Below, one piece after another: positions 16,707 through 24,971 of a DNA stretch of 42,186 nt (its first letter is position 1; every line of letters begins with the position of its first letter). The notes beneath the pieces were generated by a model, which was given only the letters and a program-made list of their open reading frames with translations, searched no databases and was not told the origin of the DNA. The translations under genes and the position numbers were made by a program. The DNA comes from Treponema sp. (GTDB lineage: Bacteria > Spirochaetota > Spirochaetia > Treponematales > Treponemataceae). The stretch is from assembly GCA_024682655.1 (NCBI GenBank), contig JAIKYZ010000065.1, forward strand, positions 1 to 42,186, written 5' to 3'.

Positions 16707-16736
16707 TTGACCTTACAAGTTAATTTTTGATATATT
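16707..16736 (+). promoter_or_regulatory. Sigma-70 promoter for tRNA-His
   Basis: TTGACC (16707-16712), 18-nt spacer, TATATT (16731-16736). tRNA-His starts 25 nt downstream of the -10. It diverges from the tRNA-Leu promoter. Confidence 0.78.
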
Positions 16737-16760
16737 TCTATTACTACATTTTGTAGATAT

Positions 16761-16833
16761 GGTGCCTATAGTTCAGCGGTAGAGCGCCAGATTGTGGATC
16801 TGGTTGTCGTCGGTTCGATCCCGACTAGGCACC
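16761..16833 (+). tRNA. tRNA-His (GTG)
   Basis: Anticodon loop TTGTGGA gives GTG. The gene encodes the extra G at -1 opposite C73, the identity element of bacterial tRNA-His. T-arm GTCGG-TTCGATC-CCGAC. CCA is not encoded. Confidence 0.96.
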
Positions 16834-16849
16834 CGCTTGTAATTACTTG

Positions 16850-16884
16850 AAACCGATAGTTTTACGCTATCGGTTTTAGTTTTT
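16850..16884 (+). terminator. Terminator after tRNA-His
   Basis: A 10-bp stem AAACCGATAG/CTATCGGTTT (16850-16859 with 16867-16876) is followed by TTAGTTTTT. It lies immediately before tRNA-Arg, so the following tRNAs need another promoter or read-through. Confidence 0.85.
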
Positions 16885-16887
16885 AAT

Positions 16888-16961
16888 GCGCCTGTAGCTC
16901 ATCTGGATAGAGCATCGGTCTTCGAAACCGAGGGTAGCAGGTTCGAATCCTGTCAGACGCA
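16888..16961 (+). tRNA. tRNA-Arg (TCG)
   Basis: Anticodon loop CTTCGAA gives TCG, with standard D- and T-arms. The acceptor pair 4-69 is a C.A mismatch (GCGCCTG against CAGACGC). All other acceptor pairs are Watson-Crick. CCA is not encoded. Confidence 0.93.
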
Positions 16962-17036
16962 AAAAAAAATTATAAAAAATCAATTTTATCTACTTGATAT
17001 AAATAAATAAAATTGATAATATAGTTTTACTTTTAC

Positions 17037-17109
17037 GGGCCATTAGCTCAGCTGGTAGAGCAACAGACTCTTAATCTGTGGGTCGCAAGTTCGATCCTTG
17101 CATGGCTCA
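17037..17109 (+). tRNA. tRNA-Lys (CTT)
   Basis: Anticodon loop CTCTTAA gives CTT. Acceptor GGGCCAT pairs with ATGGCTC, including one G.U at position 2-71. CCA is not encoded. Confidence 0.95.
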
Positions 17110-17143
17110 AAAGGCATTCAGATTTTTCTGGATGCCTTTTTTA
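17109..17143 (+). terminator. Terminator after tRNA-Lys
   Basis: AAAAGGCATTCAG pairs with CTGGATGCCTTTT (one G.U) and runs into a TTTTTTATTTT tract. The following ~200 nt to the flgN start are A- and T-tract DNA with no gene. Confidence 0.85.
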
Positions 17144-17290
17144 TTTTAACCAGGCTTTCTCCACAATCGCCGCTTTCTTCTATATAAAAATTATTTTTTT
17201 GAAAAATCGAAAATTTATTTTACCAAAAATTTCCTCAAAATTGCCCCTTTTTTTTCCAAAAAAAATATCTTAAATGTAAAAAAAAATCCT

Positions 17291-17316
17291 TAAGTAAAAT
17301 TTTCATAACCCGATAA
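17291..17316 (+). promoter_or_regulatory. Candidate sigma-28 promoter for the flgN-flgK operon
   Basis: CCCGATAA (17309-17316) is one base off the sigma-28 -10 GCCGATAA. TAAG (17291-17294) lies 14 nt upstream as a near-match to the TAAA -35. The site is 45 nt before the flgN start and is weaker than the two sigma-28 sites at 24897 and 29974. Confidence 0.5.
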
Positions 17317-17360
17317 TCAACTGATAGACCATAAAAATAATTTAATTTGGAGTGCCGTTT

Positions 17361-17801
17361 ATGAAGAATGCTTTAAGTAAAGAGTTTAATGACTTATTAG
17401 ATAGTGAAGATACAATTCTTGATACTTTAATTCAGAAGCAAGTATGTCTTAGAGCTGCTGTTACAGAAAAAAAATGGAATGACCTTGTTCGCGTTACTCA
17501 GGAAATAAATGAAATCTCTGAAATTTTTCAGGAAAAAGACAAAAGAAGAGAAGAAATTCAGATGACTCTTTCCAAGGAAGAAATTAAAGATTTCTTTGAA
17601 AAATTAGGCAAGGTAAGATCTAAATTATTAAAATGTAAAATCGAAAATCGTGTGCTTGGTGATTATGTAAATATTGCCAGAAACTTCATTATGGAAGTTA
17701 TGGAAAATGGATTAACACAAAGTAGAAATAAAAATTATACACGCGAAGGTAAACTTGAATCGGTTCAGCCTCGCAGTGTAGTTCTTAATCAGTTGTACTA
17801 G
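17361..17801 (+). CDS. flgN: FlgN-like flagellar export chaperone
   Basis: The product is 146 residues from the ATG at 17361. An in-frame GTG at 17352 overlaps the GGAG ribosome-binding site (17349-17352) and is rejected. The protein is almost entirely helical and charged, with heptad-like Leu/Ile spacing from ~5 to 115 and a flexible Arg/Asn-rich tail, which fits the FlgN pattern. FlgN chaperones bind FlgK and FlgL and deliver them to the type III export gate. The position directly before flgK supports the call, since sequence similarity in this family is low. Confidence 0.72.
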   Translation: MKNALSKEFNDLLDSEDTILDTLIQKQVCLRAAVTEKKWNDLVRVTQEINEISEIFQEKDKRREEIQMTLSKEEIKDFFEKLGKVRSKLLKCKIENRVLGDYVNIARNFIMEVMENGLTQSRNKNYTREGKLESVQPRSVVLNQLY

Positions 17802-17828
17802 GATTAAAAAGTAATATAGGAGTTTCTT

Positions 17829-19703
17829 ATGGGATCAACATTTTCGGGAATTGAACTTGGTAAAAGAAGTATTATGGCAAATACAGATGCCATTACAACT
17901 GCAGGTCACAATATTTCCAATGCAAATACAGAAGGTTATTCTCGTCAGAGAGTGCAGATAAGAGAGTTTGATCCTCTTTATAAACCTGATTTAACAAGAG
18001 CAGAAAGACCTGGAATGATTGGTCAGGGCGTAGATGTTCAGAGTATAAATCGTATTAGAGATGAACTTCTTGATAAAAGAATTGTTGGTCAGCAGAATGT
18101 CGAAAGTTACTGGCAGACTCGCAGTGATTATTACACTATGTTAGAGCAGATTTATAATGAACCTTATGATGTTTCAATCCGCTCAAATATGGATAAATAT
18201 TGGGAAGCCTGGCAGGAATTGTCAATTAATCCCGAAAGTCAGGCAGCAAGACAGGCTGTTGTAACTCGTGCAGAAACTCTTACAGATTCAATTAATCAGC
18301 GTTGGGAAAGCCTTTCTGGGGTAGCTGATTTAATCAACGGAGATATTGAAGCTACCGTAAAGCAGGTTAATTCAATTACCCGTCAAATTGCCGATGTAAA
18401 TGCGGAAATTATAAAATCTAAAGCAATGGGTGATAATCCAAACGATTTATTAGACCGCCGTGATTTACTTGTTGATAAACTTTCAGAACTTATTAATGTT
18501 ACAACCGATACAAGAGATTCAGATGAATTTATGGTTCACGTAGATGGCCGTGTAATTGTACAGGGTAATATTTCAAGAGATATAGATTTACAGCCTCGTT
18601 TTGATGATACAGGTTACAGTAAATTAGTTTGGGCCGACACTGGAAATGATGCAAAATTTTCTGGCGGTAAACTGGGCGCCCTGGTTGAATTAAGAGATGT
18701 TGATGTTAGAAATGAAATTCAGTCTTTAAATACAATGACTATGAACTTTAGTGATTTAGTAAATGATGTTCATAGAAATGCCGCTGGCGCTAATAAAGTT
18801 ACAGGACTTGATTTCTTTGTTCAGCACCCATTTGTAGAAAATGCTAACGGTAATTTTGACCGAAATGGTGATGGTCAGCTTGATACTTCTTATGTTTTTA
18901 GATTTACAGGAAAAAATCAGCTTGATTTACAGCAGCAGGTTGGAATTGAAGGCGTAATGACTTTTAGTGGAACAAGTGGAAATGTAGAAGTTCCATATTT
19001 CCATACAGATACTGTTGAAACTGTTATTGCAAGAATTAATGATTCTACAAGTGAAGTAAAAGCTTATCTTGATAGAAATAATAATCTTGTGTTAAAAGCA
19101 ACAACTTCCCAGTCAATTGATAATCCAGATTTTGTAATTCGCCATGTAGAAGATTCTGGTTATTTCCTCGCAGGTTATTCGGGAATTTTAAATGGAAGTG
19201 GGGCAGAAAATGCTTATGATTTTGCCCAGGCAGATGCAGTTGAAAACCTTACCCAGGGAAGCCAGTTTGCTGTGGCCCCAGTTTATAATCCTTCTGCTTA
19301 TATTGAAGTAAATGCAGCTATTAAAAATGATGTTATGAATGTTGCGGCTGGATATCTTGATTCTAATGGAAATGCCTTTACAGGTGATGCCAGAGCTGCC
19401 GTAGAAATTGCTTCAATTCGTAACAGTAAGATTATGGTTGGTTCTGAAAAAACTTTTGATGATTATTTTGCAGATTCAGTTACTAATGTTGGTCTTAAAG
19501 GTGAACAGGCAGAAATGAATCTTTTGAGTCAGAATTCAATTATGGAAGATTTGCATAATTTACGTGATTCAATTTCAGGTGTAAATATTGATGAAGAATT
19601 GGCTGAAGTTATGAAATTTCAGCATGGATATAATGCAGCGGCTAAGTTTATTACAGTTTGGGATAGTTTAGTCGATACTATTATTAATAGACTTGGAGTT
19701 TAA
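17829..19703 (+). CDS. flgK: Flagellar hook-associated protein 1
   Basis: The product is 624 residues. The N-terminus has the axial-protein motif (FSGIELGKRSIMANTDAITTAGHNISNANTEGYSRQRV). The C-terminus has the paired helix LLSQNSIMEDLHNLRDSISGVNIDEELAEVMKFQHGYNAAAKFI. Both ends are needed for polymerisation. The central domain (~330-520) is variable, and includes an EF-like stretch NGNFDRNGDGQLDT that could bind Ca2+. FlgK forms the first hook-filament junction ring in the periplasmic flagellum. It has a ribosome-binding site AGGAG and lies 27 nt after flgN. Confidence 0.96.
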   Translation: MGSTFSGIELGKRSIMANTDAITTAGHNISNANTEGYSRQRVQIREFDPLYKPDLTRAERPGMIGQGVDVQSINRIRDELLDKRIVGQQNVESYWQTRSDYYTMLEQIYNEPYDVSIRSNMDKYWEAWQELSINPESQAARQAVVTRAETLTDSINQRWESLSGVADLINGDIEATVKQVNSITRQIADVNAEIIKSKAMGDNPNDLLDRRDLLVDKLSELINVTTDTRDSDEFMVHVDGRVIVQGNISRDIDLQPRFDDTGYSKLVWADTGNDAKFSGGKLGALVELRDVDVRNEIQSLNTMTMNFSDLVNDVHRNAAGANKVTGLDFFVQHPFVENANGNFDRNGDGQLDTSYVFRFTGKNQLDLQQQVGIEGVMTFSGTSGNVEVPYFHTDTVETVIARINDSTSEVKAYLDRNNNLVLKATTSQSIDNPDFVIRHVEDSGYFLAGYSGILNGSGAENAYDFAQADAVENLTQGSQFAVAPVYNPSAYIEVNAAIKNDVMNVAAGYLDSNGNAFTGDARAAVEIASIRNSKIMVGSEKTFDDYFADSVTNVGLKGEQAEMNLLSQNSIMEDLHNLRDSISGVNIDEELAEVMKFQHGYNAAAKFITVWDSLVDTIINRLGV

Positions 19704-19727
19704 TTTTCTTTAAGAGAGGAATAGAAA

Positions 19728-20972
19728 ATGCATAGAATTAGTAGCCAGATGAATAATTTTGATACTCAGAGTAATCTTAGATTACAGGAGAGTAGATTAA
19801 ATAAGGTTAATAATCAAATTGGAAGTCAAAATAGAATTCAATCTCTTAGAGATGATCCTATTGCGGCTGGTCATTTGGTTCGTTATCAGTCTTATTTGAC
19901 CAGAGTAAACAATTTTGAAAAAAATGCCCTTACTTTATCGGATGAATTTTCTCTTAGAGAAGGATATATGTCTGATTCTTTGGATATTATGCAGAGAGTC
20001 AGGGAATTAGCTGTAACAGGTGCCAACGGAGTCTATACAAAAGAAGATATGAAGAATATGGCTACCGAAGTTGATGAACTTTTAAAACAGCTTATTCAAA
20101 ATGCAAATGCTATTGATTCTGATGGAAATGCAATTTTTGCCGGTACAAATACAAAAGCAACAGCCTTTGAAGTTGAATTGGGAAATGTTCCTGGTTCAGG
20201 AAATCAATTAATTCAGAATGTAAAATACAATGGAAATATTGATGTAAATCAGGTTGAAATTGACGAAAATAAATATCTGGTTAATGATAATGCCGGAAAT
20301 AAAACTTTCTGGGCAGAAAATCAGGTACTTTTTGGCGCAAGAGATGCTTCTAGCTGGCAGGCAAGTTCTGATAATGTAATTTCTATTGATGGAGTTGAAA
20401 TCCAAATCAACCGTGGAGATAATATTTACTCTGTGGTTTCTAAAATCAACAACAGTCCAGCTGCAGTAAAAGCAAGTGTTGATCCAATTGGAAAGGGATT
20501 AAATCTTGAAACAGTAGATGCTCGTCAGCTCTGGTTAAATGATGTTGAAGGAAATACTCTTTATGAACTTGGAATTGTAAAAGATTCATCTCAGAAACCT
20601 CCTTACAATCTTGGTGATGGAGTTAGAATTAGCGGCGGTTCTATGTTTGATACTGTAATTGCCCTTAGAAACGCTTTAATTTCCGGAGATAACGAAGAAA
20701 TTGGTGGTCGTGTTTTAGGTGGACTTGATAGGGGAATTAACAGTCTTGTAACTAGACTTGCAAAATCTGGTGCTGAATATGAAAGAGCCCAGTTGAATGC
20801 TACAAGAAGTTCAAAACTTGCTTTAGATGTAACTCAGCAGGTTTCAAGAGAAGGTGATCTTGACTTTACAAAAGCAATTACTGAAATGAAATTATTAGAT
20901 TATACAAATCAGGCAACTTTAAGTCAGGCTGGAAAAATGTATAATTCAACTTTATTAAACTATATGAGATAA
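19728..20972 (+). CDS. flgL: Flagellar hook-associated protein 3
   Basis: The product is 414 residues with flagellin-like ends: an N-terminal heptad helix (MNNFDTQSNLRLQESRLNKVNNQI...DDPIAAGHLVRYQ) and a C-terminal one (ITEMKLLDYTNQATLSQAGKMYNSTLLNYM). The middle is variable. FlgL forms the second junction ring between FlgK and the filament. It starts 24 nt after flgK with AGAGAGGA upstream. Confidence 0.95.
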   Translation: MHRISSQMNNFDTQSNLRLQESRLNKVNNQIGSQNRIQSLRDDPIAAGHLVRYQSYLTRVNNFEKNALTLSDEFSLREGYMSDSLDIMQRVRELAVTGANGVYTKEDMKNMATEVDELLKQLIQNANAIDSDGNAIFAGTNTKATAFEVELGNVPGSGNQLIQNVKYNGNIDVNQVEIDENKYLVNDNAGNKTFWAENQVLFGARDASSWQASSDNVISIDGVEIQINRGDNIYSVVSKINNSPAAVKASVDPIGKGLNLETVDARQLWLNDVEGNTLYELGIVKDSSQKPPYNLGDGVRISGGSMFDTVIALRNALISGDNEEIGGRVLGGLDRGINSLVTRLAKSGAEYERAQLNATRSSKLALDVTQQVSREGDLDFTKAITEMKLLDYTNQATLSQAGKMYNSTLLNYMR

Positions 20973-20994
20973 GATTTTGGGCAGGTAGATATTT

Positions 20995-21438
20995 ATGGAA
21001 ATTATGACTAAAGCATATGGCAAAAAAGATGTTCCCCAAGCAAGTATTCTTGAAATTCCTGAAGGTCTTTTTGGCTTTGAAGATTACACAAAATACGCTC
21101 TTATAGAATCTGATTATGATCCTTTTTTGTGGTTACAGTCTGCAGAAGATCCAAATCTTGCTTTTTTAATTATTGATCCTTTTTTAATTTGTGATGATTA
21201 CGAAACTGACATTGATGATGAAGCTTTAGCCAGAATTGGAATTAGTAAACCAGAAGATATTATTATTATGACAATTGTTACAGTTCCTTCTGATGGTTCT
21301 CCAATTACTGCTAATTTTCAGGGACCTCTTGTTATAAACAAAGTAAATAAAAAATGTATGCAGGTGATTCTTAACGATAATCGCTGGTCAACTAAAGTAA
21401 ATATTGTAGAAAGTCTTGCAAAGAAGGGAGGTAAATAA
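20995..21438 (+). CDS. fliW: FliW, flagellar assembly factor and CsrA antagonist
   Basis: The product is 147 residues. Family features include the early [16 protein letters not shown], then [38 protein letters not shown] and [20 protein letters not shown]. In Bacillus FliW binds either flagellin or CsrA. When flagellin is exported, FliW is released to bind CsrA and relieve repression of flagellin translation. Its stop codon overlaps the csrA start by one base (TAATG), which gives stoichiometric coupling. The window also holds the flagellin genes it would sense. Confidence 0.96.
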   Translation: MEIMTKAYGKKDVPQASILEIPEGLFGFEDYTKYALIESDYDPFLWLQSAEDPNLAFLIIDPFLICDDYETDIDDEALARIGISKPEDIIIMTIVTVPSDGSPITANFQGPLVINKVNKKCMQVILNDNRWSTKVNIVESLAKKGGK

Positions 21439-21689
21439 TGTTAATCCTCTCTAGAAAACTTGATGAAAAAATAAAGATTGGAGATGATATTACAATTACT
21501 TTAATTGATATTCACGGAGATCAGGTAAAAATTGGAATTGAAGCCCCAAAAAGCGTAAAAGTATTCAGACAGGAAATTTTTGATGATATTCAGTCTGAAA
21601 ATAAAGCTGCAGCCCTTGCATCTTCTAAATCTGAATCAAAATCTGCAATTGATGCTGTTTCAGCCTTATCAAAATTGTTAAAAAGATAA
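21438..21689 (+). CDS. csrA: CsrA translational regulator with C-terminal extension
   Basis: The product is 83 residues against ~61 in enterobacteria. The core has [34 protein letters not shown], and the RNA-contacting Arg44 is present in VKVFRQEIF. Residues ~52-83 form an Ala/Ser/Lys-rich helical extension. In FliW-containing bacteria the CsrA C-terminus takes part in FliW binding, so the extension fits the context. CsrA binds ANGGA motifs in mRNA leaders. A GGGAGG ribosome-binding site lies inside the end of fliW. The stop is 17 nt from the converging tsaB, with no obvious terminator between them. Confidence 0.97.
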   Translation: MLILSRKLDEKIKIGDDITITLIDIHGDQVKIGIEAPKSVKVFRQEIFDDIQSENKAAALASSKSESKSAIDAVSALSKLLKR

Positions 21690-21706
21690 AAAAGTTATTA
21701 AAAAAT

Positions 21707-22399
21707 CTATTTATTATTTTCTGCTTCTTTTTGTTTTAATACAATTTCAGCTTCCGAAGCCCTTAAATACACTGGCCCCTGATAATCTTCAAGAGGGGCT
21801 TCTTTATTTTTAATTTTTTCTTCAGCTAAATAGGCTAAGGTTTCGCTTGTCAAAATGTTAAATTTTGGATATTTAATTTCTTTTCCCTTAAAATCATCTT
21901 TAAGTAAAGAATATAATTTTTCTCTGTCTGGTCCACAAATCAGTAATTTATCCAGATTTGAAACTTTTTCTTTTAATTCTTCAAGAGTATAATCTCCATC
22001 AGGAAGAATTTCTTTATCCTTTTTTAAGATATGAGCGTAAAATCTGTCCTTGTTTGCATCTATACAAGATAAAACAAAATAATCTGAATCTAAATAAGGA
22101 TAAGAATGAATTAAAAGTGAGGAAATTCCATAGATTGGAATATTAAAAGCACATTCAATTGCTTTAAGAGCCGAGTAGGCAAGTCTTAAACCTGTAAAAG
22201 AGCCTGGTCCCTGGGTAACAGCCATATAATCCAGCTGGTCTGAAGTCATTCCACATTTTGATAAAACATAATCAATTGCGGGAAGAAGAATTTCTGACTG
22301 TCTCATTCCAATATCAAAAATTGAACTTGTACTTTTATCATCATTTTTTGCTGAAATAGTTAATTTTGTTACTGCTGAATCAATAATTAGTGCTTTCAT
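21707..22399 (-). CDS. tsaB: TsaB, tRNA t6A37 biosynthesis scaffold
   Basis: The product is 230 residues with an ASKHA fold. The start ALIIDSAVTKLTISA is typical, as is the motif VTQGPGSFTGLRLAYSALKAIECAFNIPIYGISSLL (~60-95). TsaB lacks catalysis but joins TsaD and TsaE to make N6-threonylcarbamoyladenosine at position 37 of ANN-decoding tRNAs. It directly abuts tsaE (22400), and together they form a t6A gene pair at the end of a flagellar/c-di-GMP operon. Confidence 0.93.
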   Translation of the reverse strand: MKALIIDSAVTKLTISAKNDDKSTSSIFDIGMRQSEILLPAIDYVLSKCGMTSDQLDYMAVTQGPGSFTGLRLAYSALKAIECAFNIPIYGISSLLIHSYPYLDSDYFVLSCIDANKDRFYAHILKKDKEILPDGDYTLEELKEKVSNLDKLLICGPDREKLYSLLKDDFKGKEIKYPKFNILTSETLAYLAEEKIKNKEAPLEDYQGPVYLRASEAEIVLKQKEAENNK

Positions 22400-22843
22400 T
22401 TATTTATTCCATTCAATTGGACCATTATTCCAATTGTCAATTTCTATCTTTCTTGTGCCGTCATCATTTGGAGTGATTTTTAATATTATTGTTCTTTTAG
22501 GAAGTTGATTCATAATTTTTTCGCTCCATTCAATAATAGAAACTCCATCACCATAAATCATATCATCTGTGCCTAAATTAACAAAATCTTCATCACCATC
22601 TAATCTGTAGACGTCCATATGATAAAGAGGCATTTTTCCATAATATTCACTGATTAAACAAAAAGTAGGGCTTGTGATATTATCATTTATCCCCAGAGCC
22701 TGAGCAATTCCTTTTGTGATTGTTGTTTTTCCTGCCGCAAGAGTTCCCTGCATAGCAATAACATCACCTTTGACTAAAAGCTGACCGATGATTTTTCCTA
22801 ATTCAATAGTTTCTTCACTAGAATGTGTAATAAAAGTTAACAA
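22400..22843 (-). CDS. tsaE: TsaE, ATPase of tRNA t6A synthesis
   Basis: The product is 147 residues. Walker A GTLAAGKTT (33-41) replaces the more usual GxLGAGKT. SPTFCLISEY follows, then MYHMDVYRLD-like LYHMDVYRLDGDEDFVNLG and IIEWSEKI, the standard TsaE order. It drives the TsaB-TsaD-TsaE cycle. The start overlaps the preceding small gene by 7 nt, so the two are coupled. Confidence 0.95.
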   Translation of the reverse strand: MLTFITHSSEETIELGKIIGQLLVKGDVIAMQGTLAAGKTTITKGIAQALGINDNITSPTFCLISEYYGKMPLYHMDVYRLDGDEDFVNLGTDDMIYGDGVSIIEWSEKIMNQLPKRTIILKITPNDDGTRKIEIDNWNNGPIEWNK

Positions 22844-23100
22844 GGTAAACGACCTTCATTTTCTTCATTTAAAATAAACTGTAATAAAGCCTTTTTTACT
22901 GGTATAAGCGGATAATTTAATGCTTTATTAAAAGAGATCTCTATATTTTTTTGACCAAAAGGATTTGTTTCAATTGAAAATAAAACTGAAACTTCTTCCT
23001 TACTGGTTGGAAATTCTATAAGAGCATCGCAAATATATTTTCTTAAATAAAATATTTCGCCTTCTTCTCTTTGCAAATTCTTTAATTCAACTACTCTCAT
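22837..23100 (-). CDS. Small conserved-looking protein, unknown function
   Basis: The product is 87 residues. A predicted beta-strand-rich middle (EEVSVLFSIETNPFGQKNIEISFNKALNYPLIPVKKAL) is followed by a short helix. There is no signal peptide or membrane segment. It overlaps tsaE by 7 nt and follows the PilZ gene by 43 nt, so it lies inside the transcript that starts at the sigma-28 promoter near 24924. I do not recognise a family. The close coupling to tsaE suggests genuine translation. Confidence 0.7.
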   Translation of the reverse strand: MRVVELKNLQREEGEIFYLRKYICDALIEFPTSKEEVSVLFSIETNPFGQKNIEISFNKALNYPLIPVKKALLQFILNEENEGRLPC

Positions 23101-23143
23101 TCTCTTCTACATTACCTTAAAAATAAAGTGTACGCAAGTAAGA

Positions 23144-24244
23144 TTAAATTTCATACTTGTAAATACGTTTTAAAATTTCGTTTTTAGTTTTAATTGATAT
23201 TTTTACAAATTGTATGTGTAATGCAAATTCCCCGTTTGGAAGTCTACGAGTTCTCTTTACATTTCCAACAATTTTTTCTTCAATTCCCATATCATCAAGT
23301 ATAATGCCTATATTCTGCTTCTCTTTTAGAGGCATGTTTGATTGAATACAGCAACCACCTGCAGATATATTTGTTAATCTACTTTTATGCAGATTGTTTG
23401 TAAAGTTGTAAACGGCTTTTTTATTTTGCGGATTAATTGTAATTTTAACTGGCAAAATATGACATCCATAGTCACAGAAATCACGCTTAAAATTTCTTTG
23501 CGCGGTAGAAAATAATTTATCTGTGTGCGAAACAACCATAATAAAAATTTTTTCTTCCTCTTTTGTAACTTCTGTAAATCTGATTATTCTTGCTTCAAAA
23601 TTATAAGTTACACCTTCATTATTTTTATAAATAAACCTTTGTTTTACATAACTTTTAGGTTTATGTGGAGATTTATAAAAATGTTCAGGAACATCAAAAT
23701 ACATGGCATCCTGATTATTTTTTATCAACTTAAAGGGAAGTTGGTCTCCTGAGTCAGAAATATATAAAAGGGTAGTGTTAATTGGAATTCCTGTTGTAGA
23801 AAGTAAACCTTTCTTTTTTGAAAGAAGTAATTCTAATTTGTATTCAAGCTGGAATAATTGAAATAAATCTTCGTCATCAATTCCAATTGCAGAAAATTTT
23901 TCAATTGCAAGTCTGAATAATTCAATTACATCATTGTAAGAATTAAAGAAGTACATAATATTAGGAGATTTTGTAATTGAAAATACTTCCCACAAAAGTG
24001 AAATTTGTTCGTTGTTAAAATTATTTTCTTTACAGAATTTAACAACATCGGAATGTTTTGTTGGCTTGTTCTTTTCTTTATTGATGAATTTATCAGACTT
24101 TTTGTAGTCTAAAAGCATTTTAGAGATAAACCAGAGGGCAGTAAGAACTACAGCGATAATTATTACAATCAGAATAATTATTCCAACAGGGAGATTACTT
24201 CTAGCTTGTATTAAAGATCCGCCATTACCAGAATTGAAATTCAT
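23144..24244 (-). CDS. Membrane-anchored PilZ-domain c-di-GMP receptor
   Basis: The product is 366 residues. There is one membrane segment at ~20-39 (GIIILIVIIIAVVLTALWFI), then a helical cytoplasmic region (~60-150) and a YcgR-N-like barrel (~150-245). The C-terminal PilZ domain has RNFKR at 250-254 (RxxxR) and NISAGG at 292-297 ((D/N)xSxxG), the two c-di-GMP-binding signatures. It is therefore expected to bind c-di-GMP at the inner membrane. It lies in a sigma-28-driven operon directly after fliD and an unknown protein, which points to control of flagellar rotation or chemotactic behaviour. The motor target is inferred from context only. Confidence 0.9.
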   Translation of the reverse strand: MNFNSGNGGSLIQARSNLPVGIIILIVIIIAVVLTALWFISKMLLDYKKSDKFINKEKNKPTKHSDVVKFCKENNFNNEQISLLWEVFSITKSPNIMYFFNSYNDVIELFRLAIEKFSAIGIDDEDLFQLFQLEYKLELLLSKKKGLLSTTGIPINTTLLYISDSGDQLPFKLIKNNQDAMYFDVPEHFYKSPHKPKSYVKQRFIYKNNEGVTYNFEARIIRFTEVTKEEEKIFIMVVSHTDKLFSTAQRNFKRDFCDYGCHILPVKITINPQNKKAVYNFTNNLHKSRLTNISAGGCCIQSNMPLKEKQNIGIILDDMGIEEKIVGNVKRTRRLPNGEFALHIQFVKISIKTKNEILKRIYKYEI

Positions 24245-24266
24245 GTTGCCCTCCTAGTATTAAGAT

Positions 24267-24860
24267 TTAAAAAGTTTTAAGACTTTCTGAAATTGATTTT
24301 AATCTTGGACAAATTTCGTATTCTGCTAAATCACCGATTAAAACAGTATCATCATTTTTTAAGGCGTTTTCAAAATCTAAAAGAATTGAAGAAAAATCAC
24401 TGAAGAATTCTTTTAAATTTTTACCGTCAATATCTTTTTGTGAAAATGTTTCTGGGAACAAAGAGGCAAGGGCTGCAATGTGGGAAAACTGATCCACACT
24501 GTCTGCAAGTTTATTAATTGTTTCAGAAACTTCCTTTTTTTGATTATTTTGAAGTTTTCCTGGAATTTCTTCCATATTGCTGGAAAGCACTTCAAAAAGC
24601 TGGGCTAAATTCTTAAATGACTCTTTTATATTGTTTTCAGTAACAACAGTAAATTCAAACTTATCATTCTGACCAAGTTCTTTAGCTGATTCCTGATCGA
24701 ATGATTCTGAATCAATCTGTTTTCCGTTAATTTTAATTCCAATTACAGCGGCTTTATTTTCTTCGCAAGTCTGCTCAAAAGAAAGTAAAACATCACCTAC
24801 TGTCTTTTCATTTTCAAGTTCTGCGTTGATATTCTCACCGTTCATGTAAATTTCAATCAT
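24267..24860 (-). CDS. Unknown protein in the sigma-28 flagellar regulon
   Basis: The product is 197 residues. The first ~75 residues look like a beta-grasp/ubiquitin-like fold (MIEIYMNGENINAELENEKTVGDVLL...IGIKINGKQI...DKFEFTVV). The rest is helical and acidic (~78-197). There is no signal peptide. AAGGA lies 7 nt before the ATG. A TAAA-N16-GCCGATAA sigma-28 promoter sits just upstream, so it is expressed with late flagellar genes. It occupies the place after fliD where fliS/fliT chaperone genes often sit, and no fliS is seen in the window. A filament-cap or flagellin chaperone role is a hypothesis, not an assignment. Confidence 0.8.
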   Translation of the reverse strand: MIEIYMNGENINAELENEKTVGDVLLSFEQTCEENKAAVIGIKINGKQIDSESFDQESAKELGQNDKFEFTVVTENNIKESFKNLAQLFEVLSSNMEEIPGKLQNNQKKEVSETINKLADSVDQFSHIAALASLFPETFSQKDIDGKNLKEFFSDFSSILLDFENALKNDDTVLIGDLAEYEICPRLKSISESLKTF

Positions 24861-24896
24861 TCTAGTATCCTTGTAAGATTTTATTTTGATATTTAA

Positions 24897-24924
24897 TTAT
24901 CGGCATAAATCAACAACTAATTTA
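24897..24924 (-). promoter_or_regulatory. Sigma-28 promoter for the unknown/PilZ/tsaE/tsaB operon
   Basis: On the minus strand TAAA (24924-24921), a 16-nt spacer, and a perfect GCCGATAA (24904-24897) match the FliA/SigD consensus. Transcription would begin near 24890, about 30 nt before the gene start at 24860. Confidence 0.85.
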
Positions 24925-24971
24925 TTTTTAAATAAATTTAAAAAAATATCAAAAACTTATTGTTATAATGA

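Noticed and set aside
16709..16720. The 12-mer GACCTTACAAGT is shared by the region 38619-38630
   Set aside because: At one site it overlaps a plus-strand promoter and at the other a minus-strand promoter, in opposite roles. Probably chance.
17146..17340. A further gene or RNA upstream of flgN
   Set aside because: Only A- and T-tracts and the candidate sigma-28 promoter are visible, with no frame of any length.
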